DNA from: Claveliimonas sp034178805
GTDB lineage: Bacteria > Bacillota > Clostridia > Lachnospirales > Lachnospiraceae
Direction of reading: 5' to 3'
NCBI RefSeq assembly: GCF_050314255.1
Contig: NZ_JBNPMZ010000014.1
Location: 21,925-85,924 of the forward strand
Length of the DNA: 64,000 nt
The notes under the pieces: generated by a model
The model's input: the letters and a program-made list of their open reading frames with translations, nothing else
Told to the model about the DNA's origin: nothing
The model's database searches: none
Shown: piece after piece, positions 17,061 through 25,331 of the stretch
Position numbering within the stretch: position 1 is the stretch's first letter
Layout of the letters: every line of letters begins with the position of its first letter
Position numbers and translations under genes: made by a program

Positions 17061-17254
17061 TATGATACCAGTGGCAAAAGGGCTAAGCCCACATGAGCTT
17101 GCTCATAAGTGGGTGAAAGTCCTTGGGACCCGCCCCGATATGAGCATAAAAGTGGGATGATAATCCCGCGATATGCGAATGTCGGGCAGGATTGTGGGAG
17201 TGCAAAGCACGGAACAATCCGTAGGTATCATAGTTGGGGGCTTTTGACCCCAAC
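17061..17254 (+). ncRNA. Candidate structured RNA of about 195 nt, family not recognised
   Basis: Closing helix of 9 bp: 17061-17069 with 17224-17232. Enclosed are three arms. Arm 1: 17078-17084 with 17118-17124, 17087-17092 with 17109-17114, and 17093-17097 with 17102-17106. Arm 2: 17132-17138 with 17182-17187 (one bulge), 17144-17148 with 17172-17176, and 17152-17158 with 17163-17169 capped by GATA. Arm 3: 17189-17195 with 17214-17220 and 17200-17203 with 17207-17210. A separate hairpin GTTGGGG/CCCCAAC (17233-17254) follows without a T run. A group II intron fragment or an omega-RNA-like guide scaffold are possibilities I cannot support. Confidence 0.7.
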
Positions 17255-17288
17255 ATCATTAGTATCAAATGAAAAGGGGGCTGAAAGG

Positions 17289-17426
17289 ATGAACGAATAT
17301 ATGACAGGTAAAGAAATTGTAAATCTAATTAATAAGCTTGAAGAAAAAGGCATTTCAGCAGAAGAAATCATAGAAATTATCAAGTATATCGAAACGGCAG
17401 ATCCCAAAGACCCAGGTAATAAATAG
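17289..17426 (+). CDS. 45-residue protein downstream of the structured RNA
   Basis: Reads MNEYMTGKEIVNLINKLEEK at the start and ends DPGNK. It is short, helical and acidic, with a regular hydrophobic pattern suggesting two helices; no known domain recognised. AAGGGGG lies eight bases before ATG 17289, so it is probably translated. A second in-frame ATG is at 17301. It sits 35 bp after the RNA hairpin and inside the terminal inverted repeats, so RNA and peptide appear to travel together. Function unknown. Confidence 0.65.
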   Translation: MNEYMTGKEIVNLINKLEEKGISAEEIIEIIKYIETADPKDPGNK

Positions 17427-17465
17427 TTGACTCAAAGTAACTTACAGACAAAGGTGTAAAGTCTT

Positions 17466-18374
17466 ATGAATATCAAAGATCTGAATGTATTTATTACGGT
17501 AGCTGAGACAAAGCATCTCACGAATGCATCGAAGCTTCTGTACATGACCCCGCAGGGCGTCAGTAAAATAATAAAAAATCTGGAAAGTGAATGCGATTGT
17601 GAGCTTTTTGTTCGAACCGGAAATGGAATGGAGCTTTCGGAGTGCGGAAAGCATTTTCTTGAGTATGCGATCAAAGCAAAATCCGAATATCATGATATGA
17701 GAAATGAAATTCTTCGGATTAAGCAGAAAGAACGGGGAGTGGTTGACCTGCTTTCGGCATTTGGGATTTTGCGCCTTGTGACACCGGAGTGCATCATGGA
17801 TTTTAGGCGAAAATATCCGGAAATTGAGTTCTCCTACAGAGAGTGTCCGGATAAGCAGATAGAGCGCTGGTTCTTAGCAGGGGAGGGTAATGTCGCTTTT
17901 TCACTGGCACCATGTGATGAGGATGTGTATGAGGTCCTGGAACTAGAATCATTTGAGGTTAAACTTCTGGTAAATAAAAAGAATCCGCTCAGCAGGAAGA
18001 GTTCTGTTACGATAGAAGATTTGAGGTATGAGCCTCTTTATATAGAGAGCAGAGAGTTTAAGATTCATGATTTGATCGTAAACAGATGTCGTGATGCCGG
18101 GTTTGAGCCGAAGATTGTTTTTGAAACAAGCGGGTTCAGTCTGTGTCACAAGATGGTCAGGGAAAATAAGGGAATCTCTGTTACGGTGGACTTTGTTTCG
18201 GATGACATGGGACATGACGATCTGGTGCTGCTGCCGTTTTCGGATGGAAGATATGAATGGACTATCTGTATGCTTACACGTAAAAATGAGGTCGTTGGTA
18301 ATGGTGTGGATATTTTTCAGAAGCATGTGAAAGACTGGATGGACAGAATCAGAGAAGGAAATATAAAAAGATAG
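17466..18374 (+). CDS. LysR family transcriptional regulator
   Basis: A 302-residue LysR-type regulator: N-terminal winged helix (about residues 1-60, NVFITVAETKHLTNASKLLY and TPQGVSKIIKNLE) and a periplasmic-binding-like effector domain (about 90-295). ATG 17466 overlaps the right inverted repeat of the small element; the RBS AAGGTG (17451-17456) lies inside that element. Its leader may therefore have been remodelled by an insertion. The likely target is the downstream C-GCAxxG-C-C/TDT pair, by position only. Confidence 0.9.
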   Translation: MNIKDLNVFITVAETKHLTNASKLLYMTPQGVSKIIKNLESECDCELFVRTGNGMELSECGKHFLEYAIKAKSEYHDMRNEILRIKQKERGVVDLLSAFGILRLVTPECIMDFRRKYPEIEFSYRECPDKQIERWFLAGEGNVAFSLAPCDEDVYEVLELESFEVKLLVNKKNPLSRKSSVTIEDLRYEPLYIESREFKIHDLIVNRCRDAGFEPKIVFETSGFSLCHKMVRENKGISVTVDFVSDDMGHDDLVLLPFSDGRYEWTICMLTRKNEVVGNGVDIFQKHVKDWMDRIREGNIKR

Positions 18375-18400
18375 TTGAACAGATGTAACAAAAAGTGGAT

Positions 18401-18456
18401 AAAACTCCGGAAATTTTACTTTTATTACAAAAAAAGTGCAATTTTCGGAGTTTTTC
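18401..18456 (+). terminator. Terminator after the LysR gene
   Basis: AAAACTCCGGAAATT (18401-18415) pairs with AATTTTCGGAGTTTT (18440-18454), 14 of 15 positions, with the T run built into the 3' arm. Confidence 0.85.
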
Positions 18457-18576
18457 TTCTGGATTTTTTTACTTATAGAAAAAAGCAAAACATTTATTAA
18501 TTTTATCGATTAGAGTGCGCGAAAAGAAAGTGATACAATGAAAGACAAATGAAATCATAACGTTAAGGAGGAAAAT

Positions 18577-19104
18577 ATGATGAATATTGGAGTAACGGAA
18601 ATCAGCCCAAGAGCGGTACAGCAGGTGGCAGAGGCAAAATTTAAAGGTGGTTATTATTGTTGTGAAGCACTGATCAGTGCGATTCGTGATGAGTTCAAGC
18701 TGGATGTTCCGGAGGAAGTGATCGCAATGGCATCCGGTATGGCAGTTGGAGCAGGAAAGTCAGGTTGTGTCTGTGGTGCATTCAATGGAGGTATTCTGGC
18801 ATTGGGACTGTTCTTCGGACGTACAGAACAGGATGGACCTACGAATCCGAAGAGTGTGAAATGTATGGAGCTGACAAAAGAGCTTCATGACTGGTTCAAG
18901 GTAGCAAACCAGAAGAATGCTATCTGCTGCAGAGTTCTTACAAAGGAATTTGATAAAGGAAAAGGTGAGCACAAGGAACAGTGTATTTTCTTCACAGGCT
19001 TATGTACATGGAAGGTTGCTCAGATTATCTGTCGTGAACTGGGTATCAAGAATCTGGACGAGATTGATGAACCGGCACCAAGACGTACACTTGCCGAAAT
19101 TTAG
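18577..19104 (+). CDS. C-GCAxxG-C-C family redox protein
   Basis: A 175-residue cysteine-rich cytoplasmic protein (split-Soret-cytochrome-like family). Cysteines fall in the expected order: GYYCCEALI, GKSGCVCGAFNGG (the GCxxG-type motif, with Val-Cys in the variable positions), KCMELTK, ICCRVLTKEF, QCIFFTGLC and IICREL. Such proteins are thought to bind a metal or cluster; no biochemical role is known to me. AAGGAGG lies five bases before ATG 18577. A TDT transporter gene follows 43 bp downstream. Confidence 0.85.
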   Translation: MMNIGVTEISPRAVQQVAEAKFKGGYYCCEALISAIRDEFKLDVPEEVIAMASGMAVGAGKSGCVCGAFNGGILALGLFFGRTEQDGPTNPKSVKCMELTKELHDWFKVANQKNAICCRVLTKEFDKGKGEHKEQCIFFTGLCTWKVAQIICRELGIKNLDEIDEPAPRRTLAEI

Positions 19105-19147
19105 AAATGAGATGACATTTCTGTCATGACAGAAAGGAAATATTGAC

Positions 19148-20068
19148 ATGAAGAATATGATAAAAAAGGTTCCGGTGCCTCTTTGCGGCGTTATGCTTGG
19201 ATTTGCGGCATTGGGAAATTTGTTACAGAGCTACGGTGAGGGAATCCGCTCTGTATGTGGAATTGTGGCAGCGTTCTTATTAATCCTGGTTCTTGCAAAA
19301 TTAATCATGTTTCCGCAGATGATTAAAGAAGATATGCAGAATCCGATTATGGCAAGTGTTGCAGCAACATTCCCGATGGCGTTGATGCTGCTCAGTACCT
19401 ATGTGAAGCCTTTTATTGGACCGGCTGCAATGTATATCTGGTTCTTTGCGATTGGGCTGCATATTGTGCTTATTGTTTATTTCACTGTGAAGTTTATTGC
19501 AAAGCTTCAGCTTCCGAAAGTATTTGCAAGCTATTATATTGTATATGTGGGAATCGCAGTGGCAGCAGTGACAGCGCCTGCATATGAGCAGCTTGGGATC
19601 GGAACAGCAGCTTTCTGGTTTGGATTTATAACACTGATCGCATTACTGATTCTTGTGACAATCCGTTATGTGAAATGCCCACAGGTTCCGGAACCGGCAC
19701 AGCCACTGATTTGTATTTATGCGGCACCTACAAGTCTCTGTATTGCAGGATATGTACAGTCAGTAACGCCGAAGTCAAGAGGATTCCTGCTGGCGATGCT
19801 CGCAGTTGCAACTGTGCTTTATATTTTTGCACTTGTGAAGGCAATTGGATATCTGAAACTGAAATTCTATCCAAGCTACGCAGCATTTACATTCCCGTTT
19901 GTTATCAGTGCGATTGCGACGAAACAGACAATGGCATGCTGTGCGAATATGGGACAGCCAATTCCGGCACTTCAGTATGTAGTTCTGATTGAGACTATTA
20001 TTGCAGTAGTGTTGGTAGTATATACATTTGTGAGATTTATGGGATTTATTTTTGCAGGAAATAAATAA
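19148..20068 (+). CDS. TDT family transporter (tellurite/dicarboxylate type)
   Basis: A 306-residue membrane protein with about ten hydrophobic helices and the family start VPLCGVMLGFAALGNLLQ. TDT members (TehA, Mae1, SLAC1 relatives) are anion or weak-acid channels and exporters; the substrate cannot be told here. It probably forms an operon with the upstream C-GCAxxG-C-C gene and is closed by a terminator. Confidence 0.88.
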   Translation: MKNMIKKVPVPLCGVMLGFAALGNLLQSYGEGIRSVCGIVAAFLLILVLAKLIMFPQMIKEDMQNPIMASVAATFPMALMLLSTYVKPFIGPAAMYIWFFAIGLHIVLIVYFTVKFIAKLQLPKVFASYYIVYVGIAVAAVTAPAYEQLGIGTAAFWFGFITLIALLILVTIRYVKCPQVPEPAQPLICIYAAPTSLCIAGYVQSVTPKSRGFLLAMLAVATVLYIFALVKAIGYLKLKFYPSYAAFTFPFVISAIATKQTMACCANMGQPIPALQYVVLIETIIAVVLVVYTFVRFMGFIFAGNK

Positions 20069-20077
20069 AGAAATGGC

Positions 20078-20124
20078 GGAGCCTGGCAGACTAAGTAAAA
20101 TCAATCTGTCCAGGCTCCTTTTAG
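20078..20124. terminator. Terminator between the TDT gene and the multicopper oxidase gene
   Basis: GGAGCCTGGCAGA (20078-20090) pairs with TCTGTCCAGGCTCC (20105-20118), followed by TTTTAGTTT on the plus strand. Possibly used by both convergent transcripts. Confidence 0.85.
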
Positions 20125-20136
20125 TTTGGTTGTAGT

Positions 20137-23100
20137 TTATTTATCTGTTGATATGCACTGCAAGATTTTATGGCAGACATTCCTGCATCTGCAGCCAATG
20201 CCCTGTTTCATTACGCGGAAGATTCCCCACATTCCGGACTCTACATCCCATTTCAGGCTGCCGGAGCGGTAGAGGTAATCACCGGGGCAGGAGGCTCCGT
20301 CTTCCAGTTCCATGCTGAAGGTATTTCCAATGCTGATGCCTCCCTGTAGTGGAATCACTCTGGAGAATGGATCTGAAGGTTGTTCCTTCCACTTATGACC
20401 ATGGATGGTCAATTCCACATTACGGGGTTTGTCAGCAGGCATCATGGTTCGGAAAATGACTCTTTCTCCTGTGTAGGCTCTGAACAGCGGAGTTGCGGGA
20501 TCCCCGTGAATCCGGCTGTTGAAAATACGGGAGATCCGGCTGCTTCGTTTCAGTCGGTTTGCAAATCGTTCGGAGCGGTAATTATAACCTTTTTCTCCGG
20601 TGTCTTCTGCATCGATGGCATCTCCATCATCTTCCTGTATCGTCTTTACAAGTTCCCCTTCTGAATCCAGCATACGGATACCGTTCTGAATCATGAGGAC
20701 GCATTCGCGGAAGCTTTCTACACCCGGAGCGGTGATGACAGCTTCTTCTTCGTACATTGCCCGGGCAAGAGAGCAGCTGCGGTACCAGGAAGCTCCGGCC
20801 GGTTCAATAATAATGGTTCCGAACAGTCCATGATATCTGTGATTACGGATATCTCCAAAGGATTGGATGATGCAGGGACCGTATTCTTTATCCGCGTACC
20901 ACAGATATTTCTTGCTTTCTCCCACACCGACGGTCTGTTCCCTGTTGTTATAACCTACGTTGATTCCGGAATCACATACCGGGTCATAGTGCAGAAACTG
21001 TGGATTCAGAGATACACGCATGGAAGGCTGATATCTGTAATCCAGAGGGACTCTCGGATAGTCGAAATATTCGATAGGGTGTGCCGGATTGAAGAGATTG
21101 TGAAGGGTGACTTCAATCCATTCACCGGCATTTGCCCTCAGGATCAGAGGCTTCGGCTGATAATTTCCATAAAGTGCACAGTCTGCATCTTCAAGGGGAA
21201 CGAAGAGTAATCCGTCCGGGTCATGATCTCCGTGATGATTATAAGGAATGTTTCGCTGTATGGCAGCGATTTCGTATTTGCGTATGACAGCGTCTTTATC
21301 AGGACAGAGTGGAAGCGGCAGGATACTGTCTTTTCTGCTGCATAATGGTTTCAGGTGTTTTACGGGATGATCATATGCCCGCAGGATGCCCCAAAGTCCC
21401 AGCCAGACATCATCAACACCTCCAAAGTAGTAGAGGTAATCTCCCGGATAATATTTTTTGGTAATCCGGAGATTGAAAGCCTCGGAGATTCCCAGCGTCT
21501 GAGAGGCAACAGTGGGGGAATGAGGGTCTGCGATTTCCCGCTGCCATGATAATCCGGTAAGATTGAAAACGTGCTGTTCTTCGTGGGCACCATCCAGAAG
21601 GCGGATGATAATTTCATCTCCCGGATATGTCTCAAGAATCGGAGTAGCAGGATCCTGATGAACCAGAGAACTGAAAATATAGGCCGGGTCTTCTCCTTTT
21701 TTCAGACGCTCCCGCATAGGTTCACAGCGGTAGTTGATGCCCATTACGCCGGGGTCATCGTGGGAACCGGGGACGGCCGGAGGGTTCAGTGCATTACCGT
21801 CTTTGTCAAACAGGTAAGCAAAATCATGGACAAACAGGGCGAATTCCCGGAAGGAGGTTCCGTCCCTGCGGTGGATGACAGCCTGAGTGCCTCGTCGAAG
21901 TTCTCTCCCGCTTCGGGGACTGTGGAAGGTAGCTCCTGCCTCTTCGATGATCAGTGCTCCGAATACGCCGTGAAGCTGGTGAGAATTGGCGAACAGGTGG
22001 TCATGGAAGAATACCGTGTTAAGCTCTGTATCTGCAAAGAAACGTTCAATCAATGTCTCATACTGTCGGGCTCCGGCAATATTATTCCAGCCATTTGCGG
22101 CACCATCGGAGACGATGGTGTCGAATTTTACCAGATGAATGTGATAAGCTGCAAAATCTGTCAAAGTTTTCATCTGGAAGGGACTTTCCTCAATATATTC
22201 CGGAAGAAGGTTGGTAAGGCGAATTTCGATGCAGTCTCCTGCATTTGCCCGTATGACAAGAGGTTCTACGCGGATTTTCTGTTCTTCGACTTTGCGGATA
22301 TAAGAGTCGAGGCCGCCGTGGAATTCCAGATCTTCTTTCAGGACAAAGAACCGTCCCTGTGGATCGTTCCAGCCGTAGCGGTTATAAGTGACCTTCGCCT
22401 GAACCAGTGCAATTTCAAATACCTTTACTTCGGTATGTTCCGAGCAGGGGCAGGTTTCGGAATAAAGGGCTCCGGGAGCGTAATTTTCCACAAAATTTGC
22501 CCGTTCCATATCGGTGGGTAAGATGATACTATCGTCATCAGAGTTTAAAATACCCAGAGGCGGCTGTAAGGGGCGCTCTCCGAAGGTCCCGTTGATAAAA
22601 TTCGGATAACCTGGATGGTCCTCATCTTTTGGCGGGGGAGCTTCTCTGTCTTTTAATGGCATGAGAGGAGGAATCACTGTGCCATCGGGAAGTCTGCCGG
22701 TGCCGTCTTCCAGCCGGTCATGGATTCGCCACAGGGTCCACATTCCTTCGTGAAAATGAGGATAGAGGTGGCAGTGGAAGATCACGTCGCCAATCGTTCC
22801 GGTCAGACTTCCTGCTCCATGGAGAATATCCAGTGTATAGCATTCCTGTGGTCCCAGGGTGATGGAATCCAGGATTGTAGAAACCGGGTTTTCCGATTCC
22901 AGACGCCATTGATGGTTGTGGAGATGGAATACATGGGTTTCTTTGACTCCGCCATGGATCAATCGGATTTTTGATGGATCTCCGACGTAAGCACGGGGGA
23001 TTGGAGGTGCCGGATCTCCATAGACCCAGGAGCTCATGGAGATATCTTCTCCGGTGTCTGCATGGTCATCTGTCAGAGGTTCACGGTTGCGCATGGGTTC

Positions 23101-23796
23101 TGAACGATAGCTGATTCCTGTGGTAGAGGAAGGCAGGCCGGTATGAGGGTCCATGGGCTGATTGCCATTTTTATCCCGTATTTCCAGCTCGTCATGGAAG
23201 AATACGGCGTATTCCCGAAATGCGGGTCTGCCGGGGGAATAAATATCTGCGAAGAGACCGCTTTCCAGCTCGTTACCAGTCTCAGGATCCAGCCATCTGG
23301 ATTGTGGAGATTCTACGATGATGGCACCGAAGAGTCCGTGAATGTTGGTTCCTTCTTCACTGCTTCTCATATCTCCCATATCGTGGAACATATACACACC
23401 CTCCCGGTCGGCAAACCAGGTGTAGGTAATCTGTTTCCGGGTGGTGGTATCTCTGTTATAGCCCACACTGGACCCATCAGATGTCTGCACATCATAGTCC
23501 ATTCCCAGAACATGGATGGAGAGATCGCGGTTCAGCGAGTGGGAGAATGAGATTATGACGCGCTCTCCTGCATTTGCCCGTATGACAAGAGGCTTCACTT
23601 CCTCATACGGCTGAGGAGTTTCTAGAGAGAAATTACGCAGTGCTTCCCTCCGAATACGGGAGGCATCTTTCTTTAGTACATATAGAAGTCCATTTGGGTC
23701 ATAATCACCGTATTTGTTGTAAACAATCGGAATTTCGATTGCTTCGATCTCATAGTAACGGGTCCGCTCAGGACAGGGGTAGTTACAAAGTTCCAT
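20137..23796 (-). CDS. Giant six-cupredoxin multicopper oxidase, MnxG-like
   Basis: The 1219-residue protein is three repeats of a two-cupredoxin unit, each opening alike (RYYEIEAIEIPIVYNKYG at 13, KVFEIALVQAKVTYNRYG at 458, RKYEIAAIQRNIPYNHHG at 839). A full copper set is visible. Domain 2 has H288-VF-H291-L-H293 and H341-C342-H343...H347...M352 (type 1 and trinuclear ligands). Domain 3 has H552-I-H554 and H598-D-H600. The C-type motifs thus precede the N-type motifs, reversed from laccase. The third repeat has lost most ligands. Length and layout resemble Bacillus spore Mn(II) oxidase MnxG (about 1217 residues). No signal peptide is seen. An O2-using oxidase in an apparent anaerobe is surprising. 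Confidence 0.85.
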   Translation of the reverse strand: MELCNYPCPERTRYYEIEAIEIPIVYNKYGDYDPNGLLYVLKKDASRIRREALRNFSLETPQPYEEVKPLVIRANAGERVIISFSHSLNRDLSIHVLGMDYDVQTSDGSSVGYNRDTTTRKQITYTWFADREGVYMFHDMGDMRSSEEGTNIHGLFGAIIVESPQSRWLDPETGNELESGLFADIYSPGRPAFREYAVFFHDELEIRDKNGNQPMDPHTGLPSSTTGISYRSEPMRNREPLTDDHADTGEDISMSSWVYGDPAPPIPRAYVGDPSKIRLIHGGVKETHVFHLHNHQWRLESENPVSTILDSITLGPQECYTLDILHGAGSLTGTIGDVIFHCHLYPHFHEGMWTLWRIHDRLEDGTGRLPDGTVIPPLMPLKDREAPPPKDEDHPGYPNFINGTFGERPLQPPLGILNSDDDSIILPTDMERANFVENYAPGALYSETCPCSEHTEVKVFEIALVQAKVTYNRYGWNDPQGRFFVLKEDLEFHGGLDSYIRKVEEQKIRVEPLVIRANAGDCIEIRLTNLLPEYIEESPFQMKTLTDFAAYHIHLVKFDTIVSDGAANGWNNIAGARQYETLIERFFADTELNTVFFHDHLFANSHQLHGVFGALIIEEAGATFHSPRSGRELRRGTQAVIHRRDGTSFREFALFVHDFAYLFDKDGNALNPPAVPGSHDDPGVMGINYRCEPMRERLKKGEDPAYIFSSLVHQDPATPILETYPGDEIIIRLLDGAHEEQHVFNLTGLSWQREIADPHSPTVASQTLGISEAFNLRITKKYYPGDYLYYFGGVDDVWLGLWGILRAYDHPVKHLKPLCSRKDSILPLPLCPDKDAVIRKYEIAAIQRNIPYNHHGDHDPDGLLFVPLEDADCALYGNYQPKPLILRANAGEWIEVTLHNLFNPAHPIEYFDYPRVPLDYRYQPSMRVSLNPQFLHYDPVCDSGINVGYNNREQTVGVGESKKYLWYADKEYGPCIIQSFGDIRNHRYHGLFGTIIIEPAGASWYRSCSLARAMYEEEAVITAPGVESFRECVLMIQNGIRMLDSEGELVKTIQEDDGDAIDAEDTGEKGYNYRSERFANRLKRSSRISRIFNSRIHGDPATPLFRAYTGERVIFRTMMPADKPRNVELTIHGHKWKEQPSDPFSRVIPLQGGISIGNTFSMELEDGASCPGDYLYRSGSLKWDVESGMWGIFRVMKQGIGCRCRNVCHKILQCISTDK

Positions 23797-23810
23797 ATCT
23801 CATCCTCCTT

Positions 23811-24746
23811 CTACCTGGTTCGTCCGGTTTCCAGCATACGGATATAGTGATTTGCTTCCCGGAGTACATGGTCGGCCAGGAGAGGCAGAATAATGGACGA
23901 AATCTGACAGTCAAGAATGCCTTTTGTTCCGGTGGCTTTAAAGTCGCGGTATTTCAAAGTTTCTTCCAGAGATTTTTCCGTCATGGCATTCGCACGGCAA
24001 TTCTGTTTTCTGGCTTCGTGGAGGAGTCGGGAGTAGTCTTTGGAAAAACTGTCGGCAGTTTCTATTAACTGTGCTTCTGACGGATCCAGCAAACCGCGGA
24101 TAAACCATGCATGCTCCATCATGATCCGATTCCAGAAATTCTCGGTCTCATACAGATTCTGGTAGGAAATACTTCTGTTGGTCATAAGCTGCTCTACGAT
24201 GTCGCGGTATAGTCTGGCTTCTCTGGTGATGTGCTCAATAAGCAGAGGATAATTGACCGTGAAGAGTTGTGCATTATTTACCCTGTTCAGGATACGCTCT
24301 TTGAAACAGATCAGATCTGTCAGAAGATTAAGAGCACGTTCATTAATCTGTATAACTGTTTGATATAAAGAAGAAATTTCGCCTTTTATACAACCACAGC
24401 GGAGTCTCTGTGCTAATCCGGTAAGATTGCTGTCGATGGGAATGCCGCTTAAGGTTTCGGTTTTCTCTTCGGCACAGACGGTAAATTCAGTGACCAGTTC
24501 GCTGGATCGAAGAATAGGTTCCTGAACGACTCCGTCAGCAATTTCCAGAGTGTCCCGCAGAAGCTCTTCAAACTCACAGCGGAAATGGTGCGCTTCTTCA
24601 ATAAACTCTTTTTCGCAGCAGGGAAAGCCTGCTTCCAGGAAAAGAGAGTGTTCTTTCATGATTCTTGCAAAGAAAAGATGAGTCTCTATTGAGAGTACAA
24701 TGTAATCATTCAAGAGAAAAATAAATTTTCTGTTGATATTGTCCAT
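23811..24746 (-). CDS. DUF2935 protein (tandem ferritin-like helices)
   Basis: Up to 311 residues forming two related helical halves, with likely metal ligands in HLFFARIMKEHSLFLEAGF, EEAHHFRCEFEELL, MMEHAWFIRGLL and DHVLREANHYIRML. This is the DUF2935 pattern, found in spore-forming Firmicutes; the function is unknown and diiron or other metal binding is inferred. Family-like sequence begins at NDYIVLSIETH, just after a TTG at 24713-24711; the preceding 12 residues are antisense to response-regulator sequence. The true start is uncertain and no good RBS is seen. The multicopper oxidase gene follows after 14 bp, so the two form an operon. Confidence 0.78.
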   Translation of the reverse strand: MDNINRKFIFLLNDYIVLSIETHLFFARIMKEHSLFLEAGFPCCEKEFIEEAHHFRCEFEELLRDTLEIADGVVQEPILRSSELVTEFTVCAEEKTETLSGIPIDSNLTGLAQRLRCGCIKGEISSLYQTVIQINERALNLLTDLICFKERILNRVNNAQLFTVNYPLLIEHITREARLYRDIVEQLMTNRSISYQNLYETENFWNRIMMEHAWFIRGLLDPSEAQLIETADSFSKDYSRLLHEARKQNCRANAMTEKSLEETLKYRDFKATGTKGILDCQISSIILPLLADHVLREANHYIRMLETGRTR

Positions 24747-25331
24747 AATGGCAAGGATGCTTTGGAGTATTTTTATAACGGAGACTATGATGCAATTGTA
24801 TTGGACATCATGATGCCGGAGATGAACGGTTTGCAGGTGCTGGAAAATATAAGAAAAGGGAGATCGGGTATCCCGATTATGATGCTGACGGCAAAGGGAG
24901 AAATCGAAGACCGTGTGGCCGGTCTGGAAGCGGGAGCGGATGATTACCTTCCCAAACCGTTTTCAACCAGGGAATTTGTTGCGAGAGTTAAAGCTCTTGC
25001 CCGAAGAAATGATAATTATGCAGGCAGTATTCTGAGTCTGGGGAATGTCCAGCTGGACTGTAATCGCTATGAATTATCTTCAGGGAGTAAGTCGGTAAGG
25101 CTTAATAATAAGGAATATCAGCTGATGGAGCTCTTTCTCAGACACCCGCATTTTGTGTTTTCCTCGGAGCATATTATGGACAAGGTCTGGGGACAGGATT
25201 CAGAGGCGGGAATGGATGTTGTCTGGACCTATATCGGTTTCGTGAGAAGAAAACTGAAAATGCTGGAGGCAGATATTGAAATCAGGACTGTCCGTGGAGC
25301 AGGATATATACTGGAGGAAAACAAATGCTGA
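24714..25331 (+). pseudogene. OmpR-family response regulator, 5'-truncated
   Basis: Receiver and winged-helix domains are present from KNKFSVDIVHNGKDALEY onward: phospho-acceptor Asp in IVLDIMMPEMNG, Lys in DDYLPKPFSTRE, and the C-terminal DNA-binding domain ending VRGAGYILEENK. The first 20 or so residues, which carry the acidic metal-binding pair of the receiver, are missing. Homology stops exactly where the divergent DUF2935 gene begins. No ATG is available; TTG 24762 is the only likely start and would remove more. It overlaps the histidine kinase gene by 7 bp. Phosphorylation is doubtful. Confidence 0.82.

Larger units (their letters stand above)
17021..17466 (+). mobile_element. 446-bp element with terminal inverted repeats, carrying an RNA and a 45-aa ORF
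   Basis: TAAGACTTTAC (17021-17031) is repeated in perfect inverted orientation at 17456-17466. Extended inward by CGCC/GGTG the match is 14 of 15 (17020-17034 against 17453-17467). Both ends are flanked by TGA (17018-17020 and 17467-17469), which could be a 3-bp target duplication. Inside are a promoter, a multi-helix RNA and a short ORF, but no transposase, so it would be non-autonomous. The right end overlaps the ATG of the LysR gene. Family not recognised. Confidence 0.65.

Noticed and set aside
17061..17254. RNase P RNA, tmRNA, group II intron core or a known riboswitch
   Set aside because: A GTGAAAGTCC string recalls group II introns and RNase P, but no domain V, no exon-binding features and no RNase P core could be aligned by eye, so no family is claimed.
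21571..22521. 316-residue open frame on the plus strand inside the oxidase gene
   Set aside because: Antisense shadow; no known motif or RBS, and the oxidase repeats and copper motifs support the minus strand.
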